From Methanothermobacter sp. MT-2 (lineage in GTDB: Archaea; Methanobacteriota; Methanobacteria; Methanobacteriales; DSM-23052): a stretch of DNA of 64,000 nucleotides. Position 1 is the first letter of the stretch; every line of letters starts with the position of its first letter. The DNA lies in assembly GCA_003584625.1 (NCBI GenBank), contig AP017647.1, positions 1,288,603 through 1,352,602 of the forward strand, written 5' to 3'. Of this stretch, positions 39,458 to 47,404 are shown one piece after another. The notes under the pieces are model-generated. The model worked only from the letters and a program-made list of their open reading frames with translations, searched no databases and had not been told where the DNA came from. Both the position numbers and the translations under genes were made by a program.

Positions 39458-39646
39458 TTGGATGACAAAATTAAAGCAATAATAGGCTTCATACTAATCA
39501 TATTAGCTATAGTATCCTACCTAGCCTCCAGCTTATACCAGACATTAGAAACCATCGGCACAGCCCTCCTATTAATCTTCATGGCCATGGTACTGGGAGT
39601 GGCTGGTTTATTAATGTTATGGAGATACTTGCCAAGGATATTATAA
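39458..39646 (+). CDS. Two-helix membrane protein, 62 residues
   Basis: TTG 39458 follows GGAGG by ten bases and lies just after the stop of the zinc-ribbon gene. The protein is two hydrophobic helices (IIGFILIILAIVSYLASSLY and IGTALLLIFMAMVLGVAGLL) with a short basic tail WRYLPRIL. It is likely co-translated with the zinc-ribbon protein and may form one membrane unit with it. Function unknown. Confidence 0.7.
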   Translation: MDDKIKAIIGFILIILAIVSYLASSLYQTLETIGTALLLIFMAMVLGVAGLLMLWRYLPRIL

Positions 39647-40094
39647 ATGCAAGCCAAATGTGCATTCAAATAATTAAAGTGTTTATTAAAGGCTTATTGG
39701 AATATTTGAAGATCTAAATTTATATTTAAGGTTTATAAGCCGTTTTTAGTTTTGATCAGGAGGGATTGTAGGGGGAATATAAAAATCTTTTTCGCAGCAG
39801 ATCACATTTTAGAGGACGATGATTCTCCTACAAGTTTTTTTTCTTGTGATATCATATGTGGCGTTTTTACTGAATTATCTGTCATTTTACTCCAGGTTCT
39901 ATTCCAAAAATTTATAAACCTAGATTTCTTTCTAAGAGACCATTTTAAAATTTCCAACCCACAAAAAGAAGGTGTATCTAGATAATGAGCCGTCAAATTT
40001 TAAAGTTGATTTTATCTTTCCCTAATTTAATTGTTAATAATATATATGCATGGAATTATTATATATACATAGAACTTTTTGGAGTGATTTTATA
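39647..40094. other. Gap before gerW, no supported gene
   Basis: Several short frames overlap on both strands (39752-39985 plus, 39802-39996 minus), but none has a ribosome site and good composition. A TATA-like TATATATGC lies at about 40041-40050 upstream of gerW. AGGAGGG at ~39760 is not followed by a start in a long frame. Confidence 0.4.
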
Positions 40095-40490
40095 ATGGAA
40101 ATTGAAGATCCGATAAAAGCCACTGTCGAGGAACTTTTAAAAGTTCTGGCTATTGAAAATGTGATAGGTGAAATAATCGAAGCAGAGGATAAAATGCTTA
40201 TACCTGTTACAAGGATGGGTATGGGATTTGGAGCAGGAATGGGTGAAGGCAAATCCCCTACAGGTCAAGGAGAAGGGAAAGGTGGCGGCGCCGGTGGCGG
40301 TGCAGGCATAGAACCCATAGCCATGATAGTCGTGTTTAAAGGAGTGTCAGGCCCAGAAGGTGTTAAAGTATTGCCCTTAACTTCACCAGGCCCCATTGCC
40401 CGGACCATAGGCGAGATAGGATCAGTTGTGACTGAGATTGTCAAAGAAAAAAAGAAGAAAAAAGAAAAGAAAAAAGAGGAAAAGGAGTAG
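40095..40490 (+). CDS. GerW/YtfJ-family protein
   Basis: The 131 residues show the GerW layout: N-terminal helices (IKATVEELLKVLAIENVIGE), a strand with MLIPVTRMGMGFGAGMGEG, a Gly-rich hairpin, and a strand pair VFKGVSGPEGVKVLPL, ending in a run of Lys/Glu. In Bacillus the homologue is a sporulation protein; here no sporulation exists, so the role must be a general membrane or envelope one. GGAGTGAT precedes the ATG. It is followed by a DUF2953 gene as in Bacillus ytfJ-ytfI. Confidence 0.85.
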   Translation: MEIEDPIKATVEELLKVLAIENVIGEIIEAEDKMLIPVTRMGMGFGAGMGEGKSPTGQGEGKGGGAGGGAGIEPIAMIVVFKGVSGPEGVKVLPLTSPGPIARTIGEIGSVVTEIVKEKKKKKEKKKEEKE

Positions 40491-40519
40491 GGTAGGTTCT
40501 CTAAATAGGGGGATACTAT

Positions 40520-41092
40520 TTGATCTATATTTTAGTGACCACCATCCTCCTTATTTTTTTTCTGATCATAATAGGTCTTCTGATGGTTCCTTTTCAAATA
40601 TCTCTTTATTTTTCTAAGAAGGGTTCTTTAATCCGGGGAGACTTTAAAATATATCTGATGAAAATAAGAATATTCCATGAAAGAATACCCCTCAAGGAGA
40701 AGAAAGAAAAAAAGAAGAAGAAACCGTTTGATAGGGAGCGGATCTTGAAAATAATCTCTCTTTTATGGGAATCCTACCCATATCTTACCCGTATATGGAA
40801 TGCTTTATTAAAATCTATTTCAATAGAGAATCTTTACTTCAATTTCATCATCGGATTAAATAGCCCGGTAGATACTGCAATTGTAAGCGGCTATTTATGG
40901 TCTTTAGCATCTGTTGCGAACATCACACCTAACATGCGCCTGTCTATAAAACCAGATTTCAAAGAAGAACGATTAGACGGCTCCATGAAAATCAAATTAA
41001 AAATTAGACTTTTCTGGATCGCCACATCCTTCATAAAAGCTTTCACGAAAAAACCAGTAAGATCATTATTCAAGGAAATAAGAGGTGGATAA
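40520..41092 (+). CDS. DUF2953 membrane protein (YtfI-like)
   Basis: One N-terminal membrane helix (YILVTTILLIFFLIIIGLLM) is followed by a strand-rich domain, a Lys-rich linker and a helical pair ending FWIATSFIKAFTKKPVRSLF. It begins with TTG preceded by GGGGG. The pairing with GerW is conserved between Firmicutes and archaea, which suggests the two proteins form a membrane complex. The chemistry is unknown. Confidence 0.8.
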   Translation: MIYILVTTILLIFFLIIIGLLMVPFQISLYFSKKGSLIRGDFKIYLMKIRIFHERIPLKEKKEKKKKKPFDRERILKIISLLWESYPYLTRIWNALLKSISIENLYFNFIIGLNSPVDTAIVSGYLWSLASVANITPNMRLSIKPDFKEERLDGSMKIKLKIRLFWIATSFIKAFTKKPVRSLFKEIRGG

Positions 41093-41318
41093 AATACTAA
41101 AAACAGACAAAATAATCGGAAAACCCATTAAAATTGATGATAGGACACTCTATCCCATAATCCAAATTTCAACCATAAAAAATAAAAACTTCATCACAGC
41201 ATGGATCCACCCAATAGCAATAGTGATAACAGAACCAACAAAAAAATATATCATCCAACTAACAGACGAAGATATCAAAACCGAAGAAATCCTAGAAATG
41301 ATCCTAAACAATGAATAG
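41085..41318 (+). CDS. Small GerW-associated protein, 77 residues
   Basis: GTG 41085 lies within the last codons of the DUF2953 gene (8-base overlap), so the protein is translationally coupled. The sequence VGKPI-like start (IGKPIKIDDRTLYPIIQIST) resembles the strand-loop-strand of GerW domains, followed by AIVITEPTKKYIIQLTDEDI. It could be a half-GerW partner. Weak family assignment. Confidence 0.65.
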   Translation: MDKILKTDKIIGKPIKIDDRTLYPIIQISTIKNKNFITAWIHPIAIVITEPTKKYIIQLTDEDIKTEEILEMILNNE

Positions 41319-41400
41319 AAAACTTATATACTCTGTCCTACTACTGTTTAGAATTTTTCTAAAAAAGTGAATTAGTGAAATTGGCTGATTTTAACTCTCC

Positions 41401-41856
41401 TCAGATCTTTGGAAGTGAAGAGTCAAATATGTGCGAGGCACCTGTACAGTTGATTGTTGCCTTTAGAGAATTGCTAGTAATTTTTTCTATGATAATTGTT
41501 ATGGTGCTTGGTTCTTTACCCGGGGCTTCTGCTCTGATTTCAATTTCCATTGGAGCCTCAACAGGTACCTCATAATTGAAACTGCCATCTGGATTGAAAT
41601 TTACAACTTCTCCGTTTATTGTAACAGTTGCATTCGGATCTGAAACAACCTCTATTTTTATTATGCTAGTCTTTATGACATCTGAAGTATTCCAATAGGC
41701 TTCTAGTCTAGTCGCATCTGGGTTAAATTCAGATTCTGTCACATTTATATCCTTATCCATACCATTTGTCATATCCCCATTTGTCCCTGTGTCTATACAA
41801 CCAGAAAATGACATTACCAAAAACAAAACACAAATCGCAGCTACTCTATATCTCAA
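41401..41856 (-). CDS. Secreted lipoprotein with an extracellular beta domain
   Basis: Starting at TTG 41856 (behind GGGGGG), the protein reads LRYRVAAICVLFLVMSFSGC, a lipoprotein signal with the Cys as first mature residue. The remaining ~130 residues include three Asn-X-Thr/Ser sites and beta strands IIKIEVVSDPNATVTINGEV and PMEIEIRAEAPGKEPSTITI, which look like an Ig/Big fold domain for surface anchoring. It is convergent with the small GerW-associated gene. Confidence 0.72.
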   Translation of the reverse strand: MRYRVAAICVLFLVMSFSGCIDTGTNGDMTNGMDKDINVTESEFNPDATRLEAYWNTSDVIKTSIIKIEVVSDPNATVTINGEVVNFNPDGSFNYEVPVEAPMEIEIRAEAPGKEPSTITIIIEKITSNSLKATINCTGASHIFDSSLPKI

Positions 41857-42083
41857 ATGAACCCCCCAGATAATAATAAGATTTAGTTGACCTCCCCCCA
41901 TGTTAAAATGTTAGGATTCCTTCATAAGGAATATTTAATTTTTTTGGGGGGGATGGTCAAGATTCTATTCCCTTTTAAGATCAAAGCTTGGGATTGCGTG
42001 TCTTTTAAATATTTAAAAAAAAGAGTATTTATATTTTACCATGTGTACTGTGCGTATCCTTATTTAGGGGGTTTTTAAGTATC

Positions 42084-43862
42084 CTATTGAGGATCTTCTT
42101 TGTGGATTCTTATTGTTTTTGTTATGATGGTTTTGATGAATTTTTTGAGTTTTTCTTCATCTTTTCTGTTGTTTGGATTTAGTGGGAATGCTCCGATGGA
42201 TGGTATCTCATTTATGTCTTCCTTGAAAACTATTTTTTGGTTGCCGGGGTAGAGTATGTAGGCGCCGATGCTGTGTAATATGGCGTCCTTGTAGGTGTGC
42301 ATTTTGTAAATGTCACCGGCTTCGTATTTTCTTTTATATTCTTCTTCCAAGTCTCTTTCTTTAACTTCGGAGTCGTTATAAAAGTTTCTTGTTATTTTTG
42401 ATCGGTATTTGGCGTCAAAGTGTATGAAATAGGTGCATTCATCAATGTCGACGAGAATAGAATAATCTGGTATGAAAGGTAGGGAATAGGATCTGCATCT
42501 TGTTTCACCCGCAAACTTCCGATTATAAGATAACTTAATAATAATAGTGTCTGTTGGCATTTTTAATGCGAATTTGAGCATGGATTCATAACCACGTCTA
42601 ATTTTAACCCTCCATTTACCAATTTTAAAAACATCAAGTGGATTTACACGCTCTCCTGTGATATCTTCCAATATCCTCATAAGTTTGAAATAGCACCAGT
42701 ATTCGTATAATTCACTGAGCCTTTTCTCAAAACCCCTAAAACTTTCTTCGAACTCCTTCCATGCGAAACGCAACGAAAGCTCCAGGATAAAAAAGTATCT
42801 TAAGATGTCTCGGTAACCATCACGTTTCTGTAAAACCTGCGAATTAAGAGGAAGATACTCAACAGCACCCACATCCTTTAACCAATCAAATGAAAGCTGA
42901 TAATCCACCTCATCCAAAAAAAATTTCAAAGAATCTCTTATATAACCCTCTGACGAGTCTTCAAGGAGATTTAAAATGAGATCTTCAAGTGATTCAAGAA
43001 AATATTTATAAAAGCGATTCTCAGAGGTGTCAGGAGTCTCCTCCAAACAAACCTGGGGCAAATTCCTAATTTCACCCTCTGCACTGATACCTGTAGGCTC
43101 TGATACTGTTCTTGGAAGTCCCCCAATATCTATATTTGATGCCAGCGCCACAGGCACAAAATCAACCTCACGTTTAAGCCTAGTATAAAAATTCCTATTA
43201 ATATACTCAGCGGCCGAAGGAAGATTCTCGGGCCTGAAAATATACTCTAAGATGATGAAATCTTCATAGAACGTTTTTGCTTTGGAGCTGTCAACTACAA
43301 ACCTTTGGAATGTGGGTGAATCTGCTTCAAGTATGAGTGATGATATCTCATCTGATAAGTCAGCTAGCATCCTAGGATAGTCATCATAGTAACTGATTTT
43401 CCTTGACCTCACCTCAACTGGTATAGATTCTCTACCCAGACTTGTCTTGATATCAAGAAACGTTTTACCCACATAACTTTTGAAATCTAGGAATCCTGCA
43501 ACAATATTATCTCCAAGTTCAAAATTTAATTTTTCGAATGTAGACCTCCCAGAAGACACTATAAATGGGAGAAGTTCAAATTTGTCTTCTTCACTTTCAA
43601 ATAAAACGTGGTATTTTATATTTTCTAGTAGCATGATCTCGTTAAGATTTTCAAAATAGGGACAATATTCTATGGGTTCAAGGCCGGGTCTTTCAACCTC
43701 TGGCACATTAATCAACCTAACCTCATAACCATTTACCTTAACTATCTTATCAGACTGGTTATGTGTCTGAAATTTTTTCGGCGAATCTTTTATGTAATCT
43801 TTTTCGCCCGCTTTTATTCTTAGGGTTCCTCCATGAAACTTTATTCGGAGCTCTTGGTCCAT
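42084..43862 (-). CDS. McrC-like nuclease (DUF2357 plus PD-(D/E)XK)
   Basis: The 592 residues have an N-terminal and central DUF2357 region (for example FENLNEIMLLENIKYHVLF) with many charged helices, then a restriction-nuclease domain in which PDYSILVDIDE gives the Asp and YFIHFDAKYRSKI gives the D-x-K pair; KMHTYKDAI is the following Q/H-x3-Y motif. It is the nuclease partner of the McrB-like ATPase encoded just upstream. Together they form a type IV-like modification-dependent system. The gene is intact. Confidence 0.82.
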   Translation of the reverse strand: MDQELRIKFHGGTLRIKAGEKDYIKDSPKKFQTHNQSDKIVKVNGYEVRLINVPEVERPGLEPIEYCPYFENLNEIMLLENIKYHVLFESEEDKFELLPFIVSSGRSTFEKLNFELGDNIVAGFLDFKSYVGKTFLDIKTSLGRESIPVEVRSRKISYYDDYPRMLADLSDEISSLILEADSPTFQRFVVDSSKAKTFYEDFIILEYIFRPENLPSAAEYINRNFYTRLKREVDFVPVALASNIDIGGLPRTVSEPTGISAEGEIRNLPQVCLEETPDTSENRFYKYFLESLEDLILNLLEDSSEGYIRDSLKFFLDEVDYQLSFDWLKDVGAVEYLPLNSQVLQKRDGYRDILRYFFILELSLRFAWKEFEESFRGFEKRLSELYEYWCYFKLMRILEDITGERVNPLDVFKIGKWRVKIRRGYESMLKFALKMPTDTIIIKLSYNRKFAGETRCRSYSLPFIPDYSILVDIDECTYFIHFDAKYRSKITRNFYNDSEVKERDLEEEYKRKYEAGDIYKMHTYKDAILHSIGAYILYPGNQKIVFKEDINEIPSIGAFPLNPNNRKDEEKLKKFIKTIITKTIRIHKEDPQ

Positions 43863-43881
43863 TTTATGGTCCTCTGCAGGG

Positions 43882-45036
43882 TTATCTTATGAATGATACG
43901 TATCTTTGGACTTTTAGGGTTTCTTCCATTTCCTCTAATTTTTTCTCAGAATTTGGGAACTTTCCCCTGCAGTGTTCTCTGAGTTTTTGTAGTGTGTCTC
44001 TTAGTAGTCTTTCTGGGCCATGTATTTTTGGCAGGATCTTCTGTTTGATCTGGGCGTCGAAGTAGCGTTTCCAGTTATTCCACTCTTGTGGTTTTCCCTG
44101 GTAGATCCATGCTGCATGCATGAATGATAATATTTCGTTGACTACGCGGAATCCGAAATCGAAACCTGATCCTTTAAGTTCTTTGTAGAAGAATTCGAGT
44201 TCATCTGTAATCTGATCCAGGATTGGGTTGAGGTCCTCTTTTATCTTAGCAGTTTCTATGTTGTGGTTTAATGGATTTTCTAGAAATCTTAGGTTGCCCT
44301 TGAGTTCTTGTTTTGGTTGATCGGTGAGGTACTTTTTGGGGTTTGTTGTTTCGAATTCTATGGTGTTTGCACGGTCAAGGACCTTAGGCGAGAACATGTA
44401 GGTTGTTTCATCAACGTTCACTGTCCCTACAACAATAAGATTTTCTGGTATTTCTATTTCTTGTTCGAAGCCACATTCTCGATTATCATGTAATGGTATT
44501 GGTTCGCTACTTTCAATGGCTGATAGGAAATCAGAGAAGTAACGTTCCACATGCGACAAATTCATCTCATCCAAAATCAAAAGATAAGGATTATCAGGAT
44601 CTTCTCTTGTTTTCCTTATAAAATCAAGTGCAGGGGTGCTCTGATACTTCCCGGTCATTATATTCAAGTAACCGAAAATATGCCTCTTTTCGGTCCAATT
44701 AGCGCCCACTGGAACCATAAGGTATCTTTTCTCCCCATCGGATATGTATTCACCATACAATTGAGCAAGTTTAGTCTTACCAGTACCACTATTACCAGTC
44801 AAAATAACAAAAGGTTTAACTTTAATTGAAAGAAGGAAATCCTCAACAATCTCGGGCTCAAAATAAAAACCCTTAGATTCGATGAAATCATAAAAGGAAC
44901 CAATAGGTGGAGATTTAAGCTCTTTATAAATTTTCGAAAACTTTTTAAGGTCGGAAACAAGTCTATCATTTTCAGGAAGATCATCCCTTGGATAATATGT
45001 AGCATAGATGATCGCATCTTCATATGGATGCTCTGA
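43882..45036 (-). CDS. McrB-like AAA+ ATPase/GTPase, 5'-defective
   Basis: From TTG 44802 the frame reads TGNSGTGKTKLAQLYGEY (Walker A), LLILDEMNLSHVERYFSDFL (Walker B and signature), and NLIVVGTVNVDETTYMFSPK (sensor), all as in McrB. Coding similarity clearly continues upstream of 44802 (ESKGFYFEPEIVEDFLLSIK and before it YPRDDLPENDRLVSDLKKFS) to an in-frame TGA at 45037, but no ATG, GTG or TTG exists in that stretch. A peptide with similar character (CENCLKEISPLDD) lies in another frame just beyond. I conclude the 5' end is lost or frameshifted. Confidence 0.7.
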   Translation of the reverse strand, partial: SEHPYEDAIIYATYYPRDDLPENDRLVSDLKKFSKIYKELKSPPIGSFYDFIESKGFYFEPEIVEDFLLSIKVKPFVILTGNSGTGKTKLAQLYGEYISDGEKRYLMVPVGANWTEKRHIFGYLNIMTGKYQSTPALDFIRKTREDPDNPYLLILDEMNLSHVERYFSDFLSAIESSEPIPLHDNRECGFEQEIEIPENLIVVGTVNVDETTYMFSPKVLDRANTIEFETTNPKKYLTDQPKQELKGNLRFLENPLNHNIETAKIKEDLNPILDQITDELEFFYKELKGSGFDFGFRVVNEILSFMHAAWIYQGKPQEWNNWKRYFDAQIKQKILPKIHGPERLLRDTLQKLREHCRGKFPNSEKKLEEMEETLKVQRYVSFIR

Positions 45037-45137
45037 TCATCCAAGGGTGATATTTCCTTTAGGCAATTTTCACACTCTGTTTAGTGGTTCTAGTCGTTTT
45101 TTAGTATTTTAATTGCTTATGTATTACACCATTAAAC

Positions 45138-45169
45138 TTTATAAAGTCTTCAGTTAAGACATAGTAGTG
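45138..45169 (+). promoter_or_regulatory. Promoter of the dpdA-like operon, probably leaderless
   Basis: TTTATAAA at 45138-45145 is the only clear TATA before the operon. Initiation 22-27 bp downstream would fall on or next to GTG 45167. No Shine-Dalgarno site precedes that codon. A leaderless mRNA is inferred. Confidence 0.55.
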
Positions 45170-46297
45170 GTGATTAGTATAAAATTTGATATTAGTTATG
45201 AAGATGATGAACTTTCTTGTAGAAGTGGTATTTTTAAATTAAATGGGAGTGCCATTGAAACGCCTTTAATATGGTTAGGATATCCCATAGGAAGTTCTCC
45301 AAGGCTTTGGGAAGTTCTTCCTATGAAAAATTTGATGGTTAATGCCTATGAAGTTCTTAAACGTCTGAAAGTATGTGAGGAAGTTTCGAAGAAGGGTATA
45401 CATGAATATCTCGGTTTTGATGATCTGGTTTTCATGGATTCTGGTGGTTTTTTATTCCAGAAAAAGGATAAAATGGATTTAGATCCGGAGATAATCTTAA
45501 AGTTATATGAAACCTCAAAGCCTGATATAGCCGCAGTTTTAGACCATCCTTTTGATCCTTCACGGCCAAGCAGGATAAATAGCAGAAGATGGCTTAAAAC
45601 ACTCAAGAATACAAAATATATGTTAGAAAATAATGGAAATATCCTTTTAATGCCCATACTCCACGGTTATGCTTTGAAGGATTTGAAAATGGCTTGTAGG
45701 GAGATAAAAAAGATTGATGAAAACCCAAAATTCATTGGATTGGGGAGCCTAGTCCCCTTAATATTCAATACTAAAGGAAGCAAGAGAATCAAGGATGGTC
45801 TAAAATTTATAGTAGATGCAGTTGGATTAATTAGAGAAGAATTCCCAGATTCATTGCTGCATACATTTGGAGTGGGCAGTAGCCAATCAATGCATTTCAT
45901 GTTTGCTCTGGGAGTGGATTCCCTTGACTCTATGGGATGGAGATTAAAAGCTGCTTATGGAGTAATACAATTGCCAGGTGTGGGGGACAGACACCTAACA
46001 CCACGTAATACTAAAAAAAGACCTTTTATAAAAGGTCGTGAGAAGGAGTTATTGGCAGCTTGTGAATGTCCTGCTTGTAAAAGTAAATCCCTTGAAGAGA
46101 GGATTCAAGATCTAAACGATAATTTTTATTTCAGATCTGTGCATAACGCGTGGGTGTTCCTTAATGAGCAGAAAAAGTTTCATCAAGCTTTGAAAGAAGG
46201 GTATATAAAATCCTTCATAGAAAGTAGGCTAAAAAAGGGGATGTTCTCTAAAGCAGTTAAATATGTAATTAATGATCAGACCGCCTTACAATTTTAG
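45167..46297 (+). CDS. dpdA: DpdA-like DNA 7-deazaguanine transglycosylase (TGT superfamily)
   Basis: The 376-residue TGT barrel shows: MDSGGF at 90-95 with the substrate-binding Asp91, MPILHGY at 162-168 in place of the IVQGG loop, GLGSLVPL at 191-198, and GVDSLDSMGWR at 249-259 with the nucleophile Asp region. The segment following it, AYGVIQLPGVGDRHL at 263-277, is what DpdA proteins have (they replace the base in DNA) and differs from tRNA-modifying TGTs. A complete zinc site C299-x-C301-x2-C304...H326 is present. It would insert preQ0 or a relative into DNA guanine sites. First gene of a four-gene operon with nuclease and ATPases. Substrate DNA is inferred. Confidence 0.8.
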   Translation: MVISIKFDISYEDDELSCRSGIFKLNGSAIETPLIWLGYPIGSSPRLWEVLPMKNLMVNAYEVLKRLKVCEEVSKKGIHEYLGFDDLVFMDSGGFLFQKKDKMDLDPEIILKLYETSKPDIAAVLDHPFDPSRPSRINSRRWLKTLKNTKYMLENNGNILLMPILHGYALKDLKMACREIKKIDENPKFIGLGSLVPLIFNTKGSKRIKDGLKFIVDAVGLIREEFPDSLLHTFGVGSSQSMHFMFALGVDSLDSMGWRLKAAYGVIQLPGVGDRHLTPRNTKKRPFIKGREKELLAACECPACKSKSLEERIQDLNDNFYFRSVHNAWVFLNEQKKFHQALKEGYIKSFIESRLKKGMFSKAVKYVINDQTALQF

Positions 46298-46312
46298 TGG
46301 TGGGGGAGTTCT

Positions 46313-47404
46313 TTGGATTATGAAGAACTTGTTGAATTGAAGAAACGCTTTGAATTCAATAAAACAGAGTCACGAATATTATTGGAATTAGTACGTAAAG
46401 CGAATCGTATAGGAGAAAGATTCCAAAAAGAAAATGTGAGACTTAAAAAAAGGGCTCGAGGAATTTTTGATGAAATTTCCAAAATCGAAGAATTTTTGTT
46501 TACAGAAGACAATTTACCAGATAATAATTTTACAGATTGTTGCACGGTTGGAATCGATGGCAGTTTTTATCTTATTGGTGGAACCGGAGGAAAATGGTAT
46601 GCACCATATTCTATAGTCAGAATCCTCTTTGAAAATGGAATCGAAAGCCCCCCCCAAGTTGACATATATGCTGCTGGTATAGAAGAAATAAGTGAACAAA
46701 AAGATTTCAATGTAGAAATGGCAGCAGCCTTAAGAATGCTTGTAGGTGAGACCAAGGCTATAGAAAATTGGAGTAATAAGAAAAAAAGTTCTTTAATTTT
46801 TATAGATGGACCTATAGCTGATCCACCATTTTATAAAGATAAACATTACATAGAAGATCGTTCGAATGCGATCAAAAAATGTCTACGAAATTCTCGAGTG
46901 ATTGGATGTGTTAAAAAGTCCAGAGAACGCTTCTTTATTAAAGAATTTGAAAGCATCAGCAAAAAATCTTTTGATGATTTTCCTAGTGACCAATATTTAT
47001 TCACCTATTTATTTTCAGCGTTTAGACATAAAAACAAATACAATGGTGCTTTATACTCGAAATTCTTAGACATTTCAGATTATGAAACAACTTACCAGTT
47101 ATATAAAGAACAGGGAATTCATGTATGTTCCGGATTTTTCCAAAAGAGTATTGACTCTAAAATATTACGTTTAGATATTCCATTATTGAAAGGAAAATTA
47201 AAGCAAAATAAAATTTATTGCGATGCTGTAAAAGCAACTCTTGATTGGCAATATCCTAAACAATACATACCATTGCCTATAGAATTGGCTCATCAAAAAT
47301 GCAAAATTCGGGAAGGAGCTGCTGAGGTTTTATATGAGGAAATAATAAGCAAATCCAGATCTGGTGATTTAGAAGATCAAATTAATTTATTTCAATTGAG
47401 GTGA
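46313..47404 (+). CDS. NurA-domain nuclease
   Basis: The 363 residues contain the NurA motifs: an N-terminal helical region, VGIDGSFYLIGG with catalytic Asp82, LIFIDGPIADPPFY with Asp165, and a C-terminal WQYPKQYIPLPIELAHQKCKI motif. NurA is a single- and double-strand nuclease that works with the HerA translocase. It starts at TTG, 15 bases after the transglycosylase, with GGGGGAG upstream, and overlaps herA by 4 bases (GTGA). This copy is likely a defence paralogue because the context is not the Mre11-Rad50-HerA-NurA repair cluster. Confidence 0.85.
   Translation: MDYEELVELKKRFEFNKTESRILLELVRKANRIGERFQKENVRLKKRARGIFDEISKIEEFLFTEDNLPDNNFTDCCTVGIDGSFYLIGGTGGKWYAPYSIVRILFENGIESPPQVDIYAAGIEEISEQKDFNVEMAAALRMLVGETKAIENWSNKKKSSLIFIDGPIADPPFYKDKHYIEDRSNAIKKCLRNSRVIGCVKKSRERFFIKEFESISKKSFDDFPSDQYLFTYLFSAFRHKNKYNGALYSKFLDISDYETTYQLYKEQGIHVCSGFFQKSIDSKILRLDIPLLKGKLKQNKIYCDAVKATLDWQYPKQYIPLPIELAHQKCKIREGAAEVLYEEIISKSRSGDLEDQINLFQLR

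Noticed and set aside
39752-39996. Overlapping short frames on both strands
   Set aside because: Each lacks a ribosome site; neither has protein-like composition.
41887-42078. 63-codon plus-strand frame before the McrC-like gene
   Set aside because: Poly-Phe/Lys content from AT-rich DNA, no ribosome site.
44799-45044. 81-codon minus-strand frame over the McrB 5' end
   Set aside because: The overlapping frame is clearly the McrB-like coding frame; this one is its shadow apart from perhaps the first few codons.
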